From assembly GCA_950106755.1 (NCBI GenBank), contig OX467086.1:31018001-31082000 (forward strand): DNA of 64,000 nt, read 5' to 3'. A program made the translations under genes and the position numbers. The notes beneath the pieces were generated by a model, which was given only the letters and a program-made list of their open reading frames with translations, had not been told where the DNA came from and searched no databases. Origin of the DNA: Climacium dendroides. Taxonomy: Eukaryota; Streptophyta; Bryopsida; Hypnales; Climaciaceae. Numbering within the stretch: the first letter of the stretch is position 1; every line of letters begins with the position of its first letter. Below are positions 1-9,739 of this stretch, one piece after another.

Positions 1-165
1 TCAAGTGTAGTATCTGTTCTTATCAGTTTAATATCTGATACGGGGGTCATCGATCCCCATGATATTAATCTAATTTTTCTCGGGAGCGGGTCCATCCGGC
101 AGCTGGCTGCCCGGTCCCGAGCGCGTCGCCTTGGTATTGCACTACGTCCTTGGCTGGCGCAGCCC
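1..165 (+). ncRNA. U2: U2 spliceosomal snRNA, 5'-truncated by the window edge
   Basis: U2 snRNA pairs with the intron branch site during pre-mRNA splicing. The window opens within the conserved 5' domain. The branch-point recognition sequence GTAGTA is at 7-12, followed by the very conserved stretch to about 41. A stem-loop IIa with GGGGGTC/GATCCCC arms sits at about 42-58, the Sm-site AATTTTTC at 72-79, and the 3' stem-loops at about 85-165, including the GGTATTGCACTAC element at 133-145. About 27 nt of the 5' end lie outside the window, so the full RNA would be about 192 nt, close to plant U2 length. The upstream promoter (USE and TATA) is not visible. The 3' end is estimated from stem IV. 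No substitution in the core suggests a pseudogene, but without the 5' end this cannot be settled. Confidence 0.93.
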
Positions 166-574
166 TCTCTCCCTCCGCATCAGGAGGGGACCCAAATGAA
201 ACCCTAAACAGCAATTTTGAATTCTACTGAATCAAGGATTTGGACCATTCACAAATGAAATAAAGCTATAATGTGGATGAATGCATGTGTTCCAAACAGC
301 AGAATATATCTTGCATCCTCTCATTCGTGAAACTGTGCTGGTTTCCTACTTTGGTAGTCACAGTCCGCTCTCAAGGATGAGTTTGCTCGGCACTTTAGGA
401 GAAGACTGGGAAGACTGGGAAGTGAACGTGAGAAAGCCGTTCTTGTAATGTGTGTCAGGGCAATTGTTAGAATAAATGTGGGTAATAGTAGTGATATGTT
501 GAAACTATAAATTAAGAAATTTTGAAGAATGAAAATCAAGTATATTACAAGAGAAATTCCTAGATTGTCAAATT
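166..574. other. Intergenic, nothing recognised
   Basis: AT-rich sequence downstream of U2. Only short chance frames are present, and I see no repeat shared with the rest of the window. Confidence 0.5.
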
Positions 575-2425
575 AAATCATTATTTCCTAAAGGACCTTG
601 ACTATGTTTTGTCCAAAATTGCTCAAAAATTGCCATTTCTAGTACAAGTACCAAATTTTGGAAAAAAAAACATTTTTGAACACATAAAACCATAGGATCT
701 TGTAGTACGCTAACTTAAGAACCCGTGGAAAAAATTTCAGAGTTTTCCACCACATAGATTGCAAGATATAAGCTTTTGTTTTTACATAAATCCTTTTTTG
801 GGCGCTTCGAAAAACCAAGCAGCTACACTTTACAACGTCAAATTTGTATGAGGAAATGTTTGAAATAGTTGTACTTTTTTGGATTCATTCTTGAAGGCAA
901 GTTGGCTACATCCTTTAAAAAATTTTGATCATTTGAAATTGTACAATACATAGGAGAAAAAATAGTAAGTAGAAGATGATGCAAAATACAAAATTGTTAA
1001 GAATTTAGTTATTAATTCCTAAAGGACCAGTATGTGTTTTTTGACTATATAGAAAATTTGGGCAAGTACATGTGGCTAGAGATTTGCATATTTTAGGCTG
1101 AAATTTTATTAGAAGGTAGGAGCAAGGATTATCTTTCAAATGCACCAAATTTCATGACATTTAGAAATATGAGTCAAATGTTATAGCCAAATATGTTACT
1201 TTTTTCATCAAATGGTCAGGACAAGCAAATCAAAATAAAATTGGTTTTCTAGATTTATATATACATGGAAAGCTTTGAATCATTCCATTTTGATCAATGA
1301 GATGAAAGTTATGAGCAATTTTTGTTTGTGGGCAGCTATAGATTTTCAACTCTAAAATAAACTTTGAAATCCTTTATTTTACTCAATTTTCAATATTTTC
1401 TGAAAAAAATAAAATTGCAAGATATAGATTGTTTATAACAACATTTCAGCCATTGGGATTGGCATATTTCAATTCCATAATTAAATCCTTAACAATTTAA
1501 TATTTTGAATCATTCTCTACTACTGTCTACTTACTATTTTTTCCCTATATGTTGTACAATTTCAAATGATTTGAAAATTTTCAAGCATGTGACCAACTTG
1601 TTTAGGAGAAATAATCCAAAGAGTAACCACCATTTTGAACATTTTTTCATAGTAAAGTGAGCTTGTGAAGTGCAGCTGCCCTATTTTTCAAAGGGCTAAA
1701 AAAATGATTTTAGTGAATTTGAATGCTTGTATCTTGCAATCCACGCTGTGGAATTTTCTGAAATTTTCACCACATGTTCTCAAGTCAACATACTGCAAGA
1801 CCCTACGGTTATATTTGTCAAGAAAAGTTTCTTTCAAAAATTTGGTGCTTGTACTAGAAATGGCAGTTTTGGAACGCTTTTGGTGAAAACATAGTGCAGG
1901 AACTTTAGGGATTAATTCAAAAATACCAATTCTTATGGTTGAAATGTAATAATAAGCAATCTACATCCTAAAATTTTATTATTTTTCAAAAAATAATGAA
2001 AATTGAGTAAATGAAGGACTTCAAAGTTTATTTTAAAATAAAAAATCCATAACTATCCACAAACAAAAACTACTTATAACTTTCATCTCATTGATCAAAA
2101 TGGAATGATTCAAAGCTTTCCACGCATATATAACTCTAGAAAATCAATTTCAAATTTTTGTTTCTAAAAACAATTTTAAAAGTGATTTTTTTAATCTACT
2201 TGAACTGCCTATTTATGAAAAAAAGTAACATATTAGGCCATAATTTTTTACTCATATTTGAAAATGTCATAAAATTTAGTGTATGTAAAAGATATTCCTT
2301 GTTCCCACCTTCTACTAAATTTCAGCCTAAAATATGCAAATCTCCAGTCACATGTATTTGTCCAAAATTTCTATGTTGTCCCCAAGATGCATGTTGGTCT
2401 TTTAGATGTTAATCTATAAAATATT
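575..2425. repeat. Interlocked inverted repeats (A-B-A'-B')
   Basis: Segment A (about 575-1015) reappears inverted at about 1485-1920. Segment B (about 1010-1500) reappears inverted at about 1905-2425. All four units have an edge resembling CCTAAAGGACC, facing left in A and B and right in the inverted copies. Similarity by eye is about 75-85%. The order A-B-A'-B' is not that of a simple hairpin, which would be A-B-B'-A'. The short frames inside are not genes. Single diverged A-like units also occur at about 4190-4405, 10690-10965 and 20495-20720. Confidence 0.7.
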
Positions 2426-2559
2426 TAGTGCAAAAATTTTAATTAAAAAGATTCAAAGTCAAATAATCTAGAAAAAAAATGTGATTAACAATTTTTTTTA
2501 CTTTACCCCCCTAAATTTCTTCACTTCATCCCCCCTAAATTGTTGTGACCCTTCAATGG

Positions 2560-3540
2560 ACAAAATAGATTTTGGACAAGCTCCTAGGATTTCAAAAGTT
2601 TTCATTATTTTCTAAATTTTTTTGTAGAGATAGAAAAGCCCATTACATGTTGGAGAATATAATTTTTATTGTGTTCAATATTCAAGAATAAAATTTATAG
2701 AATAGTAAGTCCAAATTTTAGTTTGGCAAGTACAAAAAAATCTACAAAAATTTTAAATCTGAAAAATTTATTTCTTATTGATTCTATTTTTATCTACATT
2801 GAAATCTTTTATTTATTCCAATTGAATTTGTTATATGAAAGTTATAGACAATCTTGTTTTTCGAGTAATCATAGCATCTTAAAAAAAACACACTTGTAGA
2901 ATTCATTTCTAAACTCAATTTTTACAATTTTTCAAAACAAAAGGTTCATAAGGTTAAAATCTTTTACGAGAACAATCTTACCATTGAGTTTTGCATGTTT
3001 TACTTTCATCTTAGAACTATTAACAGTTTAGATTTTCCTTCAACTTTCAGCCTACTTTTACTTGAATGGAGAATTTTGTTAAAGTGGTAGTATTCCATGT
3101 GCCATTTTCAAACCGCTTGGTCTAAACTATAAAAGTGCCATCTAGGACAAGTATATATTTCAAAAAACTTTGACTTATATGGATTTCAAAAATCTAGGAT
3201 TAGTATAGATTTTAGATCACATAGTCTAAATTATAAAAGTGCTATCTAAGTCCTAAGATAGGTGTAGACTTCAAACATTTAGGATAGGTGTACATTTTAG
3301 ACCACCCAATTTAAATTGCCAAAATTGCCATGTTGTTGAATGGCACCATTTTAATGAATTTTCCATTTATTAATTTTTTAATGAATAGAAATTAATTGTA
3401 TTTTTTTAGAATTTTTTTTCATAGACTTTGAAGTCAATTCTTCAGCACAAAATTCAAAATTCAATACCTATAGTGCAAAAATTTATGGTTACAAAGATTC
3501 ACTGAACTTTTGAACATTGAAGATGCTTTCAAGTTCATTG
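2560..3540 (+). repeat. Dispersed AT-rich repeat R1, copy 1
   Basis: Diverged repeat sharing long stretches with 10095-10690 (same strand) and 20720-21400 (inverted). A diagnostic segment is the AGAACAATCT run followed by a CTCATCTTAGA-like run and TTCAATCTT, at about 2960-3060. It has no coding capacity and its class is unknown. Confidence 0.6.
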
Positions 3541-3768
3541 TATTAGTGAAATCTCATCAATATCAAGGCCTCACACATGGTCAATTAATATTATTTATTT
3601 TACTATAATTGATTTATTAAGCATCAAAATGATTTATTTTTTTAAGACAATTAGATTTTTAAAGTTTTTTATTTTTTGCAATAAGAATGGCAATTCTAAG
3701 TAGCTTTTGTCTTTTGATGGAAAAAGGCATTGGCACTTTAGGGTTTAGCTTTAAAATTTGACTTGGGC

Positions 3769-3979
3769 CATTATAAGAAATTTGTGTTTTAGGTGACGGA
3801 TTTTAAGTGACGTCAAATGCAACAACCCATATTATTTTCTATATCAACAATGATGTTCAATGTAATATCTTGATGTTACAACATTATTGTTGGAATGACA
3901 TGAAAATACAGAATGTTACATTTGATGTCACCTAAAATCCGTCAACTTAAACATTGAAAAACTCTAGTTTCTTATAGTG
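3769..3979. mobile_element. CACTA-like MITE, about 211 bp
   Basis: The ends are CATTATAAGAAA on the left and TTTCTTATAGTG on the right, so the right end read inward is CACTATAAGAAA. Inner inverted arms share GTGACGGATTTTA and TGACGTCAAATG-like motifs (about 3793-3822 against 3922-3955). The family is inferred from the CACTA terminus. No clean 3-bp target duplication is visible (GGC against AAG), so the boundary or class may be slightly wrong. Confidence 0.5.
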
Positions 3980-4189
3980 AAGGTTTGGTGTCATATACTC
4001 ATGTAGATGACATAAAATCCTTCTAGTAGGATGGAAATGCAACTACTCATGTTTGGAATTTTGTTGTAAAAAGGGGAGGTCTTGTACAATAGTAATGTTA
4101 ACTTCCAATCAATGCTTTTACTATTTCTTAAGCCAATGATTCACACGATAATGAAAAGGGATGCTTTCCAAGGTCATCCATTTGTCCTT

Positions 4190-4405
4190 GAAGGATTAAA
4201 TGCAAATATCTTGCAATCTACATGGTGAAAGTTTCTAGAATTGCTTTCCCACATTATTATACTAATATAGTTATCTAATGCAAGATCTTACAAATAGATA
4301 TGCAATGAAATTTAGCTAGTAAATTTTTTTTGCTCTTTGCATCACAAATGGGAGTTTTTGAGTGTTTTGTGATGAAATAGGACCTAGAGCCTTTAAGGAT
4401 TAATC
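4190..4405 (-). repeat. Single copy of the CCTAAAG-edge repeat (A unit)
   Basis: It matches the inverted A unit at 1485-1920: an ATATCTTGCAATCTAC-like run, a CAAGATCTTAC run, and an ending in a CTTTAAGGATTAAT edge. It is partial and non-coding. Confidence 0.5.
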
Positions 4406-5367
4406 ACATGCATGCATGTTTCCTTGCAAATTAACTTAATTCCCCTAATTAGTGTGACTTAGTGTTATTGCTCCATTGCATACTAATGGAATCATCAGTG
4501 TAGGGTACTACGAACACATTCTAATTATTCCGCAACGATGCAACGATGCCTGGTCTTCCAACTGAGTCCAGATTGAATGGTAATCACCTCGCACTCTTCC
4601 ATGAGCGTCCCTCGGTTGCAACCAAGCTGATTTCCTCATCGTCCAAAACGACATAAGCAAACGCACATGCGCAATTACCGGCCGCCACTCTGTCGATTCA
4701 ATTCAACCGTCGAACCCGAAGTTCATCCCCAGTCACACAGTTCCCATAACGAAGCAATCCAGAAGCTATCTTCTCAATTGGCGTCCAAAAAAATGAAAGA
4801 AACGAAAACGATGTAAAAAATTCTCTTCTGTCAATTTCTGTCAAAAAGTAACTCAAACTAAAAATACTCTCTTCTCTCAAAAGTCCCACTCACCTCTCGC
4901 GTCACAGGGCAGCAACTCTTCAGGTCCCCACCACTAGTTCCACAATATCTCCAACGAAACTTTTAATCAACTTTTATAAATAATATCCAAAGTCAATTCG
5001 CATAAACCCTTTCAACGCCATTCACCAGAATGACCGGATTTCCAGTAAAAAATTCAATCCGTCGAAGAAAAGGGAGTTGAAATGGCTAACCAAGCCCAAA
5101 TATCACACTGCACGGAAAATTGGAAACGAACCGACGGTGGAGATCGACTGGTGCAACCGAATGAAACTTGTCCACTGGGTCACCTGGTCAAGTAAATTTC
5201 GTCGAAGACAAATTACAGGGATCTGAAAAATTGTCCTCACCTCTGGAATGGTAGATCAAGGAGAGGATAGTCGAAAGTTCGTTACTCGGAGAGCCTGGTG
5301 ACTTAGATGTACTTACGTGTGGAAAGAGTTGGACTGATTGAATGCGGGCCGGACTCAGCCATGCAAG

Positions 5368-5374
5368 TATAAAT
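5368..5374 (+). promoter_or_regulatory. TATA box of the peroxidase gene
   Basis: TATAAAT lies 205 nt upstream of the chosen ATG. A start site near 5400 would give a pyrimidine-rich leader (CT-rich run 5395-5430) of about 180 nt. The region 4500-5367 is less AT-rich than the DNA further upstream and is the likely promoter. No specific operator is recognised. Confidence 0.5.
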
Positions 5375-5578
5375 CCGTGCTGGGTGCTTCGGCTTTCTCA
5401 TCACTCAATCTCTCAGTCTCTCAACAGCTTCAAGCTTTCAGGTTTCCAACTCAACGAACGTCGGATTAATTGGAGGGCTTCCTCAATTCGATTCAGAACG
5501 AGCTCTCGCATATATACACCACTTTCAGGTCTTTCACTTTAAGTGCGTTCTCCAAGTTCGGCATCGTCGGTTGGAACG

Positions 5579-6568
5579 ATGGCTCGTTCGAGGTCTGCCA
5601 TCGCGGGCTGGGTGGCCATGTTGGCCATTCTCACCTTCATGAGCGCACCCGTGTCTGCTGGTCGAAGCCTCTCCAGTTCCAGCGATGGCGGATGCCAAGA
5701 AGGCTTCTACCAACACTCGTGCCCCAACGTGGAAACCATCATCTACGAGTCCATGCTCAAGTCGTTCCAGAACGACTCCACTGTCGCTCCCGGCGTCCTC
5801 CGCCTCGCCTACCACGATTGCTTCGTCCGCGGCTGCGACGCTTCCTTGCTCCTCGACGGATCCAGCTCCGAGAAAACCAACGCTATCAATGCCGGCCTCC
5901 ACGGCTTCGAAGCCATCGACGCCGCCAAGGCCGCCGTGGAGGCGGCTTGCCCGGGGACCGTGTCCTGCTCCGACGTGCTGCAGTTCGCCGTGCGCGACAC
6001 CGTGAAGTTGACGGGGGGACAAAGCTGGAGCGTTCCCGCGGGACGTCGCGACGGCACAGTTTCCCGGTCTTCCGAGGTGGCCGCCAATCTCATGACTCCC
6101 AACAACACGGTCCCCGTGCTGCTGAAGGCTTTCCAGAAGAAGGGTCTGAACGCCGCGCAGATGGTGGCCCTGGCTGGTGCGCACACCATCGGCGTCGCGC
6201 CTTGCTTGACGTTCGATGACCGCCTCCACGGGGAGCAAGTCGACCCCACACTGCCCTCCTCATTCGCGACGTCCTTGTTGTCGAAGTGCCCTGTGGCTGG
6301 TATCACCAACGTGGCCGTGAACCTGGACTTGGTTTCCCCCACGAAGTTCGACACGCAGTACTTCAAGAACATCGTGAACAAGCTGGGCTTGCTGACTTCC
6401 GATCAGAGCATGTGGGCGGACTCGCGGACCAAAGGATCCGTGAGTGCCAACACGGACAAGGCCACGTTCGACTCCAACTTCGCGAAGGCCATGGTGGCGA
6501 TGAGCAAGATCGACGTTCTGACGGGCAGCTCCGGCGAGATTCGGCGAGTGTGCAGTGCCGTGAACTGA
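5579..6568 (+). CDS. Class III secretory peroxidase, intronless
   Basis: A 329-residue heme peroxidase (EC 1.11.1.7 family) that oxidises phenolic substrates with H2O2 in the cell wall or apoplast. An N-terminal signal peptide (about 1-27, hydrophobic core WVAMLAILTF, cleavage near VSA|GRS) supports secretion. The distal site is RLAYHDCFVRGCDAS with Arg75, His79 and calcium ligands around Asp80, Gly85 and Asp87. The proximal site is MVALAGAHTIG with heme-ligating His202. The eight conserved cysteines are 48, 81, 86, 124, 130, 209, 237 and 325, and Cys39 is additional. The usual Phe next to the distal His is Tyr78. Length is typical. A longer frame opens at a GTG at 5543, but ATG 5579 is chosen because the signal peptide starts there. 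High GC contrasts with the AT-rich flanks. There are no introns, whereas many angiosperm homologues have three. It looks intact. Confidence 0.95.
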   Translation: MARSRSAIAGWVAMLAILTFMSAPVSAGRSLSSSSDGGCQEGFYQHSCPNVETIIYESMLKSFQNDSTVAPGVLRLAYHDCFVRGCDASLLLDGSSSEKTNAINAGLHGFEAIDAAKAAVEAACPGTVSCSDVLQFAVRDTVKLTGGQSWSVPAGRRDGTVSRSSEVAANLMTPNNTVPVLLKAFQKKGLNAAQMVALAGAHTIGVAPCLTFDDRLHGEQVDPTLPSSFATSLLSKCPVAGITNVAVNLDLVSPTKFDTQYFKNIVNKLGLLTSDQSMWADSRTKGSVSANTDKATFDSNFAKAMVAMSKIDVLTGSSGEIRRVCSAVN

Positions 6569-7500
6569 GTTGGCGAGGCCACTAGTTGAATTGGTGCGCA
6601 GGAGCCAGCTACATGGCGGCACCACCAGTACAATATTCATTCTTTTTAGACCATCAGTTAGAAAGTAGAAACCATTCATTGCACGTCAGGCCAGGATTTT
6701 TTGGAGACCCGACGATGGGAAGGGTTTTATCCACTGGGTGCGTGCATTCGTTGTTAGTTAGTTTGATTCATGTTCCCTCTTCAATTGAGGGATGACGAGA
6801 TTCATGATTTTAATTATTCTTTGGCTTCCGGTGATGTCTGCACGAAGGTAGTACGACATTTCCGGGATGGCACGTCTTCATGACACACATTTATCACTAT
6901 TGAATTGTCACTTCGGTTAAATTTTGGTAGCTTCTGGATAATTTCCTCAAGTTTCGTTTATCTCCGGTGCTCTTGTTCGGAAGGTACCTGCACTCGTAAT
7001 CTGTTCCTAGGACCTTATTTGAGAATTGAGTGAGTTATGGAGAAGTGAGATCTTTATTTGGGGGCTCTAGAGGTTACATCGTCACAGGTGAGGTTTCTGA
7101 AGCTAGCTTCACTGAATGCGTGTGGAGCTGGAGTCACAACTATGATTGGAGTCCTGAATTAGCGTCACTACGAAGTACCAACCGAATCATGAACCTGGAT
7201 TGTTCATTGAGTTACTGAGTATCCTTGACTGTTAGCCGTCGACTCCAGTGCGCTGCAAGAAGTCGTGTGATATGAGGGGTTAACACTGTCGCATGTGGAC
7301 GGCTCGATCGTCACCATCGTAGGAAACAACATATTTAACTTGTAACACTGATTTCGTTAAAATGGCGATATTCCTTGAGAATGGCGCAACAGAGGACCAA
7401 GAGCTCTAGCTATGAGTTCCTTTGGAAAATAGCAGCGGCAGCAAGAAAATTCATGAAAGGCACTGTCTATATGAGCTGAAAATATCATGTGCCACAAAAA
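6569..7500 (+). other. Peroxidase 3' flank
   Basis: Moderate-GC sequence after the stop, likely 3' UTR plus spacer. The only clear AATAAA-like string is near 7497, so the polyadenylation site is not defined. Short frames here look random. Confidence 0.35.
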
Positions 7501-7929
7501 TAAAAGTTCTGTTGGCTAATATAATATTTTAAATTGTGTGTTGTAGGGTTCTAGTGTATTTTTTTTGCAAAAAAAGCATTCAATTATGTAAATTTGTTGT
7601 AATTTCTTAGGGTGTAATAAAAATGAGTTCATATGCTTCTTTTTTCAATGCACAAACACATTGATATATTAGATGCAAAAGGTTATGTCAGTGTCAATGA
7701 AAGGTGGAAGAATTGTACAGTTTCATTGGAGATGGTTATGTTGCAAGTGCACTTGTGCACCTACATAGGGTTGTCTTGTCTCACATATTTTTGGGTTTGG
7801 GCGTCGTGCATGACATTTGATGTCGCGTGTCACACTAGACAAAGTATTGAATAGGCATCACATTGTGTCACAAAAGGATAAAAAAATTTACCCCTCGGTA
7901 AATGAATTTTGCCTATGTGGTAGGATTTA

Positions 7930-8400
7930 TAGGTTGACATGGAAACTGGAAAGCCTGCACTACGTTTGCATGGGCAACTGTAAGTGGGGGCCACCACAGG
8001 TGAAGTCGCTGGAGGCTACCATGGGTGAAGGGGTGACCACGGATGATGAAGGGCATGTATAAGTGGGCGACCACAGTTGGATGAAGAAGTGACTATGGGT
8101 GAAAGGGCACATGTAGACATAGGTGGGCGACCGTGGGTGGATGAAGGAGCGATTACAGTTTTCAAAGGGTGCATACAAGTGGGTAACTATGGATAAAAGG
8201 GTACATGCATGTGGAGATGCGAGTGAAGAGATGAGCAAATGGATGGGGTGACCACGGGTGAAGAGGCAAGTACGTTTGGGCGAGTACGTTTGGGTGACCG
8301 CAGGTGAAGGGGAAAGTGCACGTAGGCGACCATGGGTCGTTAAGGGGCAATTGGTAGTGAAGTAGGCAACTTTAAAATAATGAAAGGGCATTTGTAGGAA
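7930..8400. repeat. Degenerate minisatellite (GGGYGACCACGGGTGAAG type)
   Basis: Units of about 40-50 bp repeat GTGGGCGACCAC, GGGTGAAGGGG and GGGCACATGTA variants at least nine times. This gives a 150-residue minus-strand frame (7960-8412) full of repeated Pro-Thr-Cys-Pro words, which is a repeat artefact rather than a gene. A related motif appears in the opposite orientation at 13540-13720. Confidence 0.7.
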
Positions 8401-8489
8401 GAAAAACTTCAATTTCTTTCAAATCCAATTTTCTTCAAATCCAATCCTTTTCAAATCTAATCTCCTTTAAAAATGCAATAATTGCAAAA

Positions 8490-9560
8490 ACTAGGAAAAA
8501 ATATTATTCATTTAGAATTTAAAATAATTATTTTAAAGACTTATCGAAATCAATATCATGTATTCTATTCAAATATATCAAATTTTTACTAATATGTGAT
8601 ACAATGAATGCGTAGAATAGCAAGCACAAGCCCCTAGTATTAATGGTAGCATTTGTGATATTAGAGAGGGACTTATGATTTTAGTAGTATGACTAGTGGT
8701 TGGCGCTTGTTATGCTACACATTCATCATTAGAATTTTATAAGAATTTTATGTATTAGATAGAATGTAGAACAAAAATTTCAATAAATCTTCAAATAAAA
8801 ATGACTAAAATCTTTGTATAATTTTTTTTATAAGTAAGCATATATTGAAATGTACAATAGAAATTTATTGAATGATGAATGAAACATACGCAATGGTAAA
8901 TACTATAAAACATACACATACATTATAATGCATTAGAAATTTGACTCCATTGTTACAAAAAATGGCAACCCAAATTGAAGAATTGAAAAGAAAACTTATA
9001 AATCTCAAAAACTTTGTGAACAACTTAATTGTTTTGGAATCCAAAATTGCTTCAATTGAATAAATTTCTCAAAATCATTTGGTAGTAGTAATAGGAAATT
9101 GAAACCATGAAAGCTCAAAGCTCACAAAAGCACAAAATCATAGAAGTGCAAAGAAGTGTAAAGTCAAAAGAAGCAATGGATTTGCTACCTCTATAATATC
9201 ATCCTATGGATCCTCTTTAATATCAACACAATTGCAACAACTATATTACTTCTATAATATCATTTTTTGTAAAAAGTGATATTACAAAAGTGATTGCAAA
9301 CTACTACTCTATTTCTGTAATATCACATTGTGTGAAAATACGATTTTTATGTATGCATGATTGAAAATATTTTTACAAAATATTTAAAATAATTATTTTA
9401 AAGACTTATTGAAATCATTATCATGCATTACATTCAAATATATCAAAATTTTACTAATATGTGATACAATGAATGCATAGTATAGCAAGCACGAGCCCCT
9501 AGTATTAATGGTAGCATTTGTGATATTACAGAGGGAGTTATGATTTTAGTAGTATGATGT
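8490..9560. mobile_element. TIR-like element with CTAGTGG/CCCCTAG edges, copy 1
   Basis: One edge (about 8688) reads CTAGTGGTTGGCGCTTG. The other (about 9500) is its imperfect inverse, AAGCACGAGCCCCTAG. The 815-bp body recurs at 47797-48860 with about 85-90% identity by eye. A second copy of the right edge plus flank lies at about 8490-8686, so this locus looks like a partial tandem duplication. There is no coding region. The class is unresolved; a hAT-like affinity would be a guess. Confidence 0.55.
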
Positions 9561-9577
9561 TTGCAAATTGCAAACGT

Positions 9578-9724
9578 GGTTGTCATACTGAATAAGTTAC
9601 TATTCATTTCTTGTCCTATAGGACGAGTTACTATTCAACAAATGTATTTGAGAGGTACATTTGATGAACAGTAACTCGTCCTATAGGACAAGAAATGAAT
9701 AGTAACTTGTCCAGTATGACAACC
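9578..9724. mobile_element. Foldback MITE, 69-bp arms, GGTTGTCATA ends
   Basis: The arms 9578-9646 and 9656-9724 are inverted copies with about five mismatches around a 9-bp loop. The ends are GGTTGTCATACTG and CAGTATGACAACC. Each arm contains the 12-bp palindrome GTCCTATAGGAC. The related ends at 48368, 49575 and 49672 suggest a family. No target duplication was identified. Confidence 0.75.
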
Positions 9725-9739
9725 ATGCAAATAATTGAA

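Noticed and set aside
5534..6238. Long frames overlapping the peroxidase in other frames and on the other strand
   Set aside because: Shadows of a GC-rich gene; the peroxidase frame has full family conservation.
7960..8412. 150-codon minus-strand frame
   Set aside because: Generated by the minisatellite; repeated Pro/Thr/Cys words and no domain.
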